DNA of 64,000 nucleotides from Actinomadura hibisca NBRC 15177 (GTDB lineage: Bacteria; Actinomycetota; Actinomycetes; Streptosporangiales; Streptosporangiaceae): NCBI RefSeq assembly GCF_001552635.1, contig NZ_BCRO01000018.1, positions 1 through 64,000 on the forward strand, written 5' to 3'. This document shows positions 19,957 through 28,219 of this stretch, in pieces; the stretch's first letter is position 1, and every line of letters starts with the position of its first letter. The position numbers and the translations under genes are program-made. The notes under the pieces are model-generated. The model was not told the DNA's origin, did no database searches, and was given only the letters and a program-made list of their open reading frames with translations.

Positions 19957-20525
19957 CGGTCGTCCCCCCTCCGCGCCTCGGCCAGGGCCCGGCGGTCGTC
20001 GCGGGTGCCGAAGGCGCGCACCACGCGCTCCTCCTGCGCCAGCACGTCCCGCCGGGCCCGCGCCACCGTCTCGTCGTCGTCGGCGCCCAGCACGTGCAGG
20101 AACAACGTCGCGTCGCCGCGTCGCACGTCCACCACCACCGTGCCCGGCGTGGCCGCCAGCGTGATCGCGGTGACGGTCATGATCAGGTCGGACCGGGTCC
20201 GCAACTGCACCGCCAGCACCGAGTTGACGGTGGGACGGCCCGCCCCGACCGCCTGCCAGGCCAGCGGCCCGGCGCTGTACAGCAGGTCCAGCGTGAGCCG
20301 CACGACGAACCGGACCAGGCCCACCGGGTGCAGCCGCAGCCCCGGGTCGATCGGCGGCATCGGGAACACCAGCACCAGCAGCAGCGCCAGCACCAGCCCC
20401 GACACCGCGTTGGCGATCGACGGCCGGTCCCACATCAGCACCCACAACACCGTCAGCCACAACACCAGCGGGAACTGGACGACCCGGTTCCCGACCCGCA
20501 CGCTGTAGGGCGGCATCTCCGCCAT
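19953..20525 (-). CDS. mnhE: Mrp (Mnh) antiporter subunit E
   Basis: 190 aa; ATG at 20525 with GGGAGG upstream and a one-base overlap with the end of mnhD (TGATG). Two to three membrane helices lie in the first ~85 residues. The conserved soluble domain has LTLDLLYSAGPLAWQ and ITLAATPGTVVVDV. The C-terminal ~45 residues form a charged helix rich in Arg and Glu. Confidence 0.92.
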   Translation of the reverse strand: MAEMPPYSVRVGNRVVQFPLVLWLTVLWVLMWDRPSIANAVSGLVLALLLVLVFPMPPIDPGLRLHPVGLVRFVVRLTLDLLYSAGPLAWQAVGAGRPTVNSVLAVQLRTRSDLIMTVTAITLAATPGTVVVDVRRGDATLFLHVLGADDDETVARARRDVLAQEERVVRAFGTRDDRRALAEARRGDDR

Positions 20526-22129
20526 CACGACCTCCCGGGCGTCATCGGCCGCACGGCCTGCACGTAGCCCTGCGGTTGGAGCAGTTCGGCGGCGGCCCGG
20601 CCGCTCAGCGCCACCAGCGGGCCACCGACCACGGTGTAGGCCAGGCTGAGCGCCACCATCGCGATCGTCGCGCCGACCATCGCGGCCGGCAGCCGCGCCG
20701 TGGGCGGCGCGGTCTCCTCCTCGCCCTCGGCGTCCTCGGACGCCGCGTCCTCGGGCACCGCGCCGTCGGGTCCCGTCCCGGCCGGACCCGCGCCGGCGGG
20801 CGCCACGCCGCCGGGGGACCGCCAGAACGCCTGGTTCCACACCTTCACCAGGGCGTAGAGGGTCAGCAGGCTGGTGACCACCCCGGCCCCCACCAGCACC
20901 AGCGCGAGCGGGCCGCCGTCGGCGAGGCCCGCCCGCAGCAGCCCCAGCTTGCCCAGGAACCCCGACATCGGCGGGATGCCGCCCAGGTTCATCGCCGGGA
21001 CGAAGAACAGCACCCCGACCAGCGGCGCGGTGCGGGCCAGCCCGCCCAGCCGGTGCAGCGAGGTCCCGCCGCCGCGCCGCTCCACCAGCCCGGTCACCAG
21101 GAACAGCGCGGTCTGGATCGTGATGTGGTGCAGCACGTAGAACACCGCGGCGGTGATCGCGTCCAGCGTGCCCAGCGCCACCCCGAACACCAGGTAGCCG
21201 ATATGGCTGACCAGCGTGAACGACAGCAGCCGCTTGATATCGGTCTGCACCATCGCGCCGAGCACCCCCACCAGCATGCTGAGCAGCGCCGCCACCAGCA
21301 GCAGCGTGCGCAGCCGCCCGTCGGGGAACAGCAGCGTCTCGGCGCGCAGCATGCCGTACACGCCGAGCTTGGTGAGCAGCCCGGCGAACACCGCGGTCAC
21401 CGGCGCGGGCGCGGTGGGGTAGGAGTCGGGCAGCCACATCGACAGCGGGAAGACCGCCGCCTTGATGCCGAAGGCGGTCAGCAGCATCACCTCGGCGGTC
21501 AGCGCGACCCCGGACGGCAGCACCGCGATCCGCTCCGACAGCTGGGCCAGGTTGACGGTGCCGGTGGCGCCGTACAGCACCCCGATCGCGATGAGGAACA
21601 ACATCGACGACAGCAGCGCCACCACGATGTAGGTGGTGCCGGCCCGCACCCGGGTGGCGGTGCCGCCCAGGGTGATCAGCACGTAGCTGGCCATCAGCAT
21701 GATCTCGAAGCCGACGAACAGGTTGAACAGGTCGCCGGCCAGGAACGAGTCGGCGACCCCGGCGAGCAGCAGCAGGTAGGTCGGGTGGAACACCGACAGC
21801 GGGCCGGGCCGCTCGCGGTCGGCCATGTCCTGGCCGATCGCGTAGATCATCACGCACAGCGTGACGGCGGCCGACACCGTCAGCATCAGCGCCGACAGCC
21901 GGTCGGCGACCAGCGTGATGCCGACCGGCGCGGGCCAGCCGCCGAGCTGGGCGACCTGCGGCCCGTCCCGGTCGGCGCGCACCAGCAGCACCACCGCGAT
22001 GGCGAGCACCGCCGCCAGCACGGTCACGCTGATGACGCGCTGCACCCCCGGGCGGCGCGGCCCGAGGGTGATCTTCACTCCGGCGGCCAGCAGCGGCAGC
22101 AGCACCGCCAGCGGCATCAGCTGGTTCAT
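20525..22129 (-). CDS. mnhD: Mrp (Mnh) antiporter subunit D (NuoN-like)
   Basis: 534 aa; 14 predicted membrane helices of the proton-pumping NADH:quinone oxidoreductase type. Conserved charged or proton-channel features include LFVGFEIMLMASYVLITLGG, GIKAAVFPLSMWLPDSYPTAPAPV and QTDIKRLLSFTLVSHIGY. An insertion of about 50 residues rich in Ala, Gly, Glu and Pro precedes the last helix and is probably a cytoplasmic loop. The start overlaps mnhC. Confidence 0.93.
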   Translation of the reverse strand: MNQLMPLAVLLPLLAAGVKITLGPRRPGVQRVISVTVLAAVLAIAVVLLVRADRDGPQVAQLGGWPAPVGITLVADRLSALMLTVSAAVTLCVMIYAIGQDMADRERPGPLSVFHPTYLLLLAGVADSFLAGDLFNLFVGFEIMLMASYVLITLGGTATRVRAGTTYIVVALLSSMLFLIAIGVLYGATGTVNLAQLSERIAVLPSGVALTAEVMLLTAFGIKAAVFPLSMWLPDSYPTAPAPVTAVFAGLLTKLGVYGMLRAETLLFPDGRLRTLLLVAALLSMLVGVLGAMVQTDIKRLLSFTLVSHIGYLVFGVALGTLDAITAAVFYVLHHITIQTALFLVTGLVERRGGGTSLHRLGGLARTAPLVGVLFFVPAMNLGGIPPMSGFLGKLGLLRAGLADGGPLALVLVGAGVVTSLLTLYALVKVWNQAFWRSPGGVAPAGAGPAGTGPDGAVPEDAASEDAEGEEETAPPTARLPAAMVGATIAMVALSLAYTVVGGPLVALSGRAAAELLQPQGYVQAVRPMTPGRS

Positions 22130-22737
22130 CGGCCCGCCCCGCCCGTGCCACTCGTGCCGCCCGGGCCGCCCGGGCTGTCCGCCCCGCCCGTGTCGTCGGT
22201 GTCGTCGGTCTCGGCGGGATCGGCCACCGCGCGCCGCTCCCGCTCGGCCCGGATCTGCGCGCGCAGCTCGGCGCGCGCCCGCCGGATCTCCCGCCGCCGC
22301 GCGCGCGACCAGTGCCGGAACTCGCGGCGCTGCTCGCGGATGCGGGCGCGCAGCTCGTCGTCGCCGCCGCTGACCCGGCGGTCCTCGACGTCGTCGCGGA
22401 CCTCGTCGTCGCCGCTCAGCCGGGCCGCCCGGTAGGCGATCGACAGCAGGAACGCCGCCGAGGCCAGCGCGATGACGATCGCGGTCAGGATCATCACCTG
22501 CGGCAGCGGGTCGTTCATCGCGCGGATCCGCGACACCTTGTACAGCCCGTCGGTCAGGATGGGCGCGCCGCCGGCCGGGCCGCCGCCGGTCAGCAGCAGC
22601 AGGTTCACCCCGTTGCCGAGCATCAGCAGCCCGACCACCAGCCGCACCATGCTGCGCTCCAGCAGCAGCGTCACCCCGGCCGCCACCAGCGCGCCGCCGC
22701 CCACCGCCAGCACGACGGTGCCCGTCACCTGGCTCAC
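22126..22737 (-). CDS. mnhC: Mrp (Mnh) antiporter subunit C with charged C-terminal extension
   Basis: 203 aa; GTG start overlapping the mnhA stop with GGAGGAGGACG upstream. Residues ~1-110 form a normal MrpC/NuoK-like three-helix protein (RSMVRLVVGLLMLGNGVNLLLL). Beyond that lies an unusual ~90-residue extension: an Arg/Glu-rich helix (RIREQRREFRHWSRARRREI) that could form a coiled coil, then a Gly/Asp/Thr-rich tail. Standard MrpC is about 110-125 aa, so the extension is a lineage-specific addition facing the cytoplasm. Confidence 0.9.
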   Translation of the reverse strand: MSQVTGTVVLAVGGGALVAAGVTLLLERSMVRLVVGLLMLGNGVNLLLLTGGGPAGGAPILTDGLYKVSRIRAMNDPLPQVMILTAIVIALASAAFLLSIAYRAARLSGDDEVRDDVEDRRVSGGDDELRARIREQRREFRHWSRARRREIRRARAELRAQIRAERERRAVADPAETDDTDDTGGADSPGGPGGTSGTGGAGR

Positions 22738-25613
22738 GCGTCCTCCTCCGCCTGCCGGTCGATCTCCGCGCCGAGCGCGTTGAGGATGTCCAGCACCAGT
22801 CCCACCACGATCAGGTAGACCCCCACGTCGAAGACCAGCGAGGACGCCACGTGCAGGTGCCCCAGCACCAGCAGGTCCAGGTCCCAGGAGCCGCTGGCCA
22901 GCACCGAGTCCCCCCACAGCAGGCCGCCGAGCCCGGTGCCCGCCGCGATCACCAGCCCGACGCCCAGCAGCACGCCGACGCTGACCGGCGCGGCCTCGGC
23001 CAGCTCGAACGGGCCGCCGGCCAGGTAGCGGATCGCCAGCGCGAGCCCCGCCACGATGCCGCCCGCGAACCCGCCGCCGGGCGCCGAGTGCGCGGTGAAC
23101 AGCAGGTACAACGACAGCAGCAGCACCGTGTGGAAGACCAGCCGCGCGACGACCTCCACGATGATGGAGCGGCGCTCGGCGGCCAGCGTCCCGCCCGCCG
23201 CGAGCCAGGCCCGCTCCCGGGGCACCCCGGCCTCCAGGCCCCCCTCAGCGTCCTGCCCGGCGGTGTCCCCGCGCCCGCCGGAGGTGTTGATGGAGTTGAT
23301 GCCCTGCACCGACCACACGGCGGTCCCGGCGTCCGCCTCGCGGGCGCGGCGCGGGCCGCGCACCCGCCGCCCGGCGAACACCATGCTGGTCACGCCGATC
23401 GCGGCCAGCGCCACCACCGAGCTCTCGCCCAGGGTGTCCCAGGCGCGCATGTCCACCAGCGTGGTGGCGACGATGTTGGCGGCGTCCGCCTGCTCGGCCG
23501 CCGCCGGGAACCCCGCGCTGATGGACGGGGCGGTGCGGCTCCGGACGGCCAGCAACGTCGCCGTCGTCGCCAGCAGCCCGCTCAGCACGCCGACCGCCAG
23601 GTGGCCGGTCCGGCGGGGCCGGGGCGCCCGGGGCAGCGCCCCGGTGGGCAGCCGCCGCAGCACCAGGACGAACACCAGCAGGCTGACGGTCTCCACCAGG
23701 AACTGGGTGAGCGCCAGGTCGGGGGCGCCCTGCAACACGAACAGCGTGCCCACGCCGTACCCGGACGCCCCGGCCAGCACGACGGTCTGCGAGCGGCCGG
23801 TGGCGCGGACGGCCGCGACCGCCGCCGCGACGGTCAGCGCGACGACCATGCCCTGGGCCGGGCCGTCCCACCAGCGCGGCGCGCTCGGCGCGGGCCAGTC
23901 GCCGCCGAACGCCAGCGCGCCCGCGGTGACCGAGGCGGCGGTGATCAGGATGACCAGCAGGTAGCCGGGCAGCGACCCGCGCTGCACCGCGCCGGTGAGC
24001 TGCACCGCGAACACCGTCAGGCCGCGCATGATGCGGCGGTAGACCTCGCTCGGCTCGAACAGCACCAGCCGCCGCTGGACCTCGGTGACCACGCTCCGGG
24101 CCCCGAACAGCCCGGCGCCGAGCGCCAGCGAGATCACGCTGAGCAGGAGCGCCGCCCCGACGCCGTGCCAGGCCGACAGGTGGTAGTCGCCGGCCGGGTA
24201 GGGCCCGGCGCTGCGTCCCAGCGGCGCGTCCAGCTCCGCCACGAACAGGCCGAGCAGCACGCAGGCCGCGGCGAGCACCACCGGCGGGAAGAGGAGCAGC
24301 GGGCCGGGCCGGTGCCAGGCGGTGTCGGCGACGCCGGGCTTGCGGGCGAACGCGCCCCACAGGAAGCGCAGGCTGTAGGCGGCGGTGAACGCCGACCCGA
24401 CGACCAGCACCGTCAGGACCGGCGCGTGTCCCTCGACGAACGCCTCGTAGGCGGCCTCCTTGCCCGCGAACCCCAGCGTGGCGGGGATGCCCGCCATGGA
24501 CGCCGCCGCCGCGACCGCCGCCCCGCACACCACCGGGGCCCGGCGCGCCAGCCCCGACAACTCCCGCAGGTCGCGGGTGCCGGTGGCGTGGTCGACGATC
24601 CCGACCACCATGAACAGGGTGGCCTTGAACAGCGCGTGCGCCAGCAGCATGGTGACCCCGGCGAGCGCCGCCGTCCGCCAGCCCGCGCCGGTCAGCACCG
24701 TCAGGAAGCCGAGCTGGCTCACCGTCCCGTAGGCCAGCACCAGCTTCAGGTCGTGCTCGCGCAGCGCCCGCCACCCGGCCAGCAGCATGGTCGCGCCGCC
24801 GAGGCCCAGCACCAGCGGCCGCCAGACCGGCACCGCCGCGAAGGCGGGCGCGAGCCGCGCCACCAGGTAGACCCCGGCCTTCACCATGGCGGCGGCGTGC
24901 AGGAACGCGCTGACCGGCGTGGGCGCGGCCATCGCGCCCGGCAGCCACAGTCCGAACGGCATGATCGCCGACTTCGACAACGCCCCGGCCAGCACCAGCA
25001 CCAGCGCCACCGAGACCGCCGTGCCCTGCGGCGGGCCGGCCACGATCGCCGAGATCCGGAACGTCCCCGCCTCCCGGCCCAGCATGATCAGCCCGACCAG
25101 CATGGCCAGCCCGCCGAAGGTGGTGACCACGATCGCCTGCGTGGCGGCCTTGCGGGCGGCGGCGCGCTCGGCGTCGAACCCGACCAGCAGGTACGACAGG
25201 ACCGTGGTCAGCTCCCAGAACACGTAGAGCAGGATCAGGTCGTCGGCCAGCACCAGGCCCAGCATCGCGGCGGCGAAGGCCAGCAGCTCCCCGGCGAGCG
25301 CGCCGACGCCCCGCTGCCCCGCGCCGAAGTAGCGGGCGCAGTAGGCCACGATGAACGCGCCGACGCCGCCGACGATCAGGACCATCAGCCAGCCGAGCGC
25401 GTCGGCGCGCAGCGCGAGTTCCAGGTCCAGGTCCGGGATCCACGCCCACTCCTCGACGCGCGGCCGGTCGCCGCGCAGCCAGGGCGGCAGCGCCCACGCG
25501 GCGGCGGCGAGCGGCACCAGCGCCAGCGGCAGGAAGGCGGTCCGCCCGAACCACCGGACCAGCGCGGGGGCCGCCAGGGCGGCGGCGCAGTGCGCGGCGA
25601 GCAACAGCAGCAT
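22734..25613 (-). CDS. mnhA: Mrp (Mnh) antiporter subunit A fused to subunit B
   Basis: 959 aa from the ATG at 25613; there is no usable in-frame start further upstream within the non-coding region. The first ~500 residues are the NuoL-like proton channel (DDLILLYVFWELTTVLSYLLVGF, SKSAIMPFGLWLPGAMAAPTPVSAFLHAA). Next come the MrpA-specific helices with GAPDLALTQFLVETVSLLVFVLVLRRLP. The C-terminal ~150 residues are an MrpB domain (FHTVLLLSLYLLFTAHSAPGGGFAGG), so no separate mnhB is needed. First gene of the operon; exchanges Na+/K+ for protons for pH and salt homeostasis. Confidence 0.93.
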   Translation of the reverse strand: MLLLLAAHCAAALAAPALVRWFGRTAFLPLALVPLAAAAWALPPWLRGDRPRVEEWAWIPDLDLELALRADALGWLMVLIVGGVGAFIVAYCARYFGAGQRGVGALAGELLAFAAAMLGLVLADDLILLYVFWELTTVLSYLLVGFDAERAAARKAATQAIVVTTFGGLAMLVGLIMLGREAGTFRISAIVAGPPQGTAVSVALVLVLAGALSKSAIMPFGLWLPGAMAAPTPVSAFLHAAAMVKAGVYLVARLAPAFAAVPVWRPLVLGLGGATMLLAGWRALREHDLKLVLAYGTVSQLGFLTVLTGAGWRTAALAGVTMLLAHALFKATLFMVVGIVDHATGTRDLRELSGLARRAPVVCGAAVAAAASMAGIPATLGFAGKEAAYEAFVEGHAPVLTVLVVGSAFTAAYSLRFLWGAFARKPGVADTAWHRPGPLLLFPPVVLAAACVLLGLFVAELDAPLGRSAGPYPAGDYHLSAWHGVGAALLLSVISLALGAGLFGARSVVTEVQRRLVLFEPSEVYRRIMRGLTVFAVQLTGAVQRGSLPGYLLVILITAASVTAGALAFGGDWPAPSAPRWWDGPAQGMVVALTVAAAVAAVRATGRSQTVVLAGASGYGVGTLFVLQGAPDLALTQFLVETVSLLVFVLVLRRLPTGALPRAPRPRRTGHLAVGVLSGLLATTATLLAVRSRTAPSISAGFPAAAEQADAANIVATTLVDMRAWDTLGESSVVALAAIGVTSMVFAGRRVRGPRRAREADAGTAVWSVQGINSINTSGGRGDTAGQDAEGGLEAGVPRERAWLAAGGTLAAERRSIIVEVVARLVFHTVLLLSLYLLFTAHSAPGGGFAGGIVAGLALAIRYLAGGPFELAEAAPVSVGVLLGVGLVIAAGTGLGGLLWGDSVLASGSWDLDLLVLGHLHVASSLVFDVGVYLIVVGLVLDILNALGAEIDRQAEEDA

Positions 25614-25717
25614 GGTGCCCCAGAGAGAGTGATCGACTACTCTCCGCGACGTTAGCGAGAGTGCGGCCCTCCCGTGGCGACCTGACATGCCGGGGAGGGC
25701 GTCCGCGCAGCGGGGCT

Positions 25718-25909
25718 TTACCCGGCGACGGTCAGCACGATCTTCCCGGCGGTGCGCCCGGACTCGCCGATCTCGTGCGCCTCGGTCGCCCGCTCCAGCG
25801 GCAGCACGGTGTCGATCTCGACGCGCAGCCGCCCCGCCTCGACCAGCGCGGCCAGTTCGCGGAGGCCCCCGCCGTCGGGCTCCACGATCGTGAACCCCGC
25901 GCGCAGCCC
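25718..25909 (-). pseudogene. C-terminal remnant of an MDR-family NADP oxidoreductase
   Basis: About 60 codons ending in TAA at 25718-25720 encode a recognisable C-terminus of a zinc-type/quinone oxidoreductase: GFTIVEPDGGGLRELAALVE, then LPLERATEAHEIGESG and GKIVLTV. The Rossmann fold and the N-terminal domain are absent. Homology stops near 25909, where a regulator remnant begins on the other strand. The gap from the mnhA start (25613) to 26128 holds only this pair of remnants and short non-coding sequence. Confidence 0.75.
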
Positions 25910-26035
25910 CTGCCGGTGGACCGGATCGCCGCCGAGGCCGGGTTCGGCACCGCCGCCTCGCTGCGCCAGCACATGGTCGCCCTGACGGGCGTGCCGCCGT
26001 CCGCCTACCGGCAGACCTTCCGCGCGGGCGTCTGA
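25910..26035 (+). pseudogene. C-terminal remnant of an AraC/GlxA-family regulator
   Basis: 42 codons read LPVDRIAAEAGFGTAASLRQ, then HMVALTGVPPSAYRQTF and end in TGA. This is the second helix-turn-helix and end of an AraC/GlxA-type regulator; the ligand domain and first HTH are missing. It abuts the oxidoreductase remnant on the opposite strand, consistent with one internal deletion that removed the 5' halves of a divergent regulator-target pair. Confidence 0.75.
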
Positions 26036-26128
26036 CCTCGCCGTACCCCCGCGCCCGGCAAGATCGCGACCGGGACGATAATCGGAGGGACGCGCAGACG
26101 ACGAGGTCCGCGGAAGGAGCGTGAGGCC

Positions 26129-27331
26129 ATGGCGACCGTCGTGCTGGTCGGGACACTGGACACCAAGGGCGCCGAGTACGCCTGGTTGCGCGACCGCCTG
26201 CGGGCGCTCGGCAGCGAGGTGGTCCTCGTGGACGTCGGCGTGCAGGCCGACGCCGGGATGGCCGCCGACGTGTGCGCCGACCGGGTCGCGCAGGCCGCCG
26301 GGACCGACCTCGCGGCGCTGCGCGCGGCGGGCGACCGGGGCGCCGCCGTCACCGCGATGGGCGAGGGCGCCGCCGCCGTGCTGGCCGGGCTGTACACCGA
26401 GGGCCGCGTCGACGCGGTGCTGGCGGTCGGCGGCAGCGGTGGGTCCTCGATCGCCGCGCGGGCGGTGCGGGACCTGCCGGTCGGGCTGCCCAAACTGATC
26501 GTGTCCACCATGGCCTCGGGCGACGTGGCGCCCTACGTCGGGGCCAAGGACGTCACGATCACCTACAGCGTGGTGGACGTCGCGGGCGTCAACCGGGTGT
26601 CGCGGATCGTGCTGGGCAACGCGGCGGCCGCGGCCGCCGGGATGGCGCAGGCGCACGCGGCGGGGGAGGAGTCGGCCGACGACCGGCCGGTGGTCGCCGC
26701 GTCCATGTTCGGCGTGACCACCCCGGCGGTGGACGCCGCCCGCGAGCGGCTGGCCGAACTCGGCTACGAGGTCCTGGTGTTCCACGCCACCGGCGCGGGC
26801 GGCCGCGCCCTGGAGGCGCTGGTCGACAGCGGCATGGTGGCCGGGGTGCTGGACCTCACCACCACCGAGCTGGCCGACGACCTGGTCGGCGGCGTGTTGT
26901 CGGCGGGCCCGGACCGGCTGACGGCCGCCGGGCGCGCGGGCGTGCCGCAGGTCGTGGCGCCCGGCGCGCTCGACATGGTCAACTTCGGGCCGCGCGACAC
27001 CGTCCCGGCCGCGTTCGAGGACCGCAACCTCTACGTGCACAACCCGACCGTCACGCTGATGCGGACCACGCCGGAGGAGATGGCCGAGCTGGGCCGCCGC
27101 CTGGCCGCCAAGCTCGCCGCCGCCACCGGCCCGACCCGGCTGTTCGTCCCGCTGCGCGGGGTGTCGGCGCTGGACGCCGAGGGCATGCCCTTCCACGATC
27201 CGGAGGCCGACGCGGCTGCCTTCGCCGAGATGGGCGAGGGCGAGCGGCTGGACCTGCACATCAACGATCCCGCGTTCGGCCGGGCCATGGCCGAGCGCCT
27301 GCACGAGATGATCACGGAGGGACGGCAGTGA
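26129..27331 (+). CDS. Tm-1-like ATP-binding protein (UPF0261)
   Basis: 400 aa; ATG after GAAGGAGCG. The N-terminus [20 protein letters not shown] is the family hallmark. [33 protein letters not shown] and [29 protein letters not shown]-like segments mark two Rossmann-like domains. Homologues include the tobacco Tm-1 resistance protein; the bacterial function is not established. It overlaps the next gene by 4 bp, and this pairing with a PEP-hydrolase-like TIM-barrel gene is a recurrent bacterial arrangement, suggesting joint action on a small metabolite. A GATAAT hexamer at 26077-26082 may be its -10. Confidence 0.85.
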   Translation: MATVVLVGTLDTKGAEYAWLRDRLRALGSEVVLVDVGVQADAGMAADVCADRVAQAAGTDLAALRAAGDRGAAVTAMGEGAAAVLAGLYTEGRVDAVLAVGGSGGSSIAARAVRDLPVGLPKLIVSTMASGDVAPYVGAKDVTITYSVVDVAGVNRVSRIVLGNAAAAAAGMAQAHAAGEESADDRPVVAASMFGVTTPAVDAARERLAELGYEVLVFHATGAGGRALEALVDSGMVAGVLDLTTTELADDLVGGVLSAGPDRLTAAGRAGVPQVVAPGALDMVNFGPRDTVPAAFEDRNLYVHNPTVTLMRTTPEEMAELGRRLAAKLAAATGPTRLFVPLRGVSALDAEGMPFHDPEADAAAFAEMGEGERLDLHINDPAFGRAMAERLHEMITEGRQ

Positions 27332-28149
27332 ACCGCCAGGACGTGCTGGAGCGGCTGCGCCGCACGGTCGCCGAGGGCAGGCCGGTCGTCGGCGCGGGCG
27401 CGGGCACCGGCCTGTCGGCCAAGTGCGCCGAGGCCGGAGGCGTGGACCTGATCATTATTTATAACTCGGGCCGCTACCGGATGGCCGGGCGCGGCTCGCT
27501 GGCGGGGCTGCTGCCCTACGGCGACGCCAACCAGATCGTGGTCGAGATGGCCGCCGAGGTCCTGCCCGTCGTGCGCGACACCCCGGTGCTGGCGGGGGTG
27601 TGCGGCACCGACCCGTTCCGGGTGATGCCGTGCTTCCTGGACCAGCTCAAGGCGATGGGCTTCGCGGGCGTGCAGAACTTCCCGACCGTGGGCCTGTACG
27701 ACGGGGTGTTCCGGCAGAACCTCGAAGAGACCGGCATGGGCTACGACCTGGAGGTCGAGATGGTCCGGCTGGCCCACGAGCGCGACCTGGTCACCGCGCC
27801 CTACGTGTTCGACGAGGACCAGGCGCGCGCCATGGCCGAGGCGGGCGCGGACGTGCTGGTCCCGCACGTCGGCCTCACCACCAAGGGCAACATCGGCGCG
27901 GGCACCGCGCTCACGCTGGACGAGGCCGTCGCCCGCGTGCAGGCCATGCGGGACGCCGCGGCCGCCGTCCGCCCCGACATCATCGTGCTGTGCCACGGCG
28001 GCCCCATCGCCGAGCCCGAGGACGCCGCGCACGTCCTCGCCAACACCACGGGCGTGGTCGGTTTCTTCGGGGCGTCCTCGGTCGAGCGGCTGCCCACCGA
28101 GCGGGCCATCACCGCCCAGGTCGAGGCGTTCAAGAACCTGGAGATCTGA
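27328..28149 (+). CDS. PEP-hydrolase-like TIM-barrel protein
   Basis: 273 aa; GTG start overlapping the previous stop, GGAGGGACGG upstream. It belongs to the phosphoenolpyruvate hydrolase/isocitrate-lyase-like TIM-barrel family: [62 protein letters not shown] and [16 protein letters not shown] are conserved blocks. The substrate in actinobacteria is unknown. A patch of A/T-ending codons (ATT ATT TAT at 27454-27462) encodes part of the conserved IIIYNSG block and is unlike the surrounding codon use. Confidence 0.85.
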   Translation: MNRQDVLERLRRTVAEGRPVVGAGAGTGLSAKCAEAGGVDLIIIYNSGRYRMAGRGSLAGLLPYGDANQIVVEMAAEVLPVVRDTPVLAGVCGTDPFRVMPCFLDQLKAMGFAGVQNFPTVGLYDGVFRQNLEETGMGYDLEVEMVRLAHERDLVTAPYVFDEDQARAMAEAGADVLVPHVGLTTKGNIGAGTALTLDEAVARVQAMRDAAAAVRPDIIVLCHGGPIAEPEDAAHVLANTTGVVGFFGASSVERLPTERAITAQVEAFKNLEI

Positions 28150-28219
28150 CCGCGGTCCGGGCCGCCCCTCCGGCCCCCTTCTGGCGCATCCACCATGCGA
28201 TCAAGGGCAGGATGGAGGG

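Noticed and set aside
22851-25655. 934-codon plus-strand ORF across mnhA
   Set aside because: Antisense to conserved membrane helices; Gln/His/Arg-rich shadow typical of antisense to Leu/Val/Ala codons.
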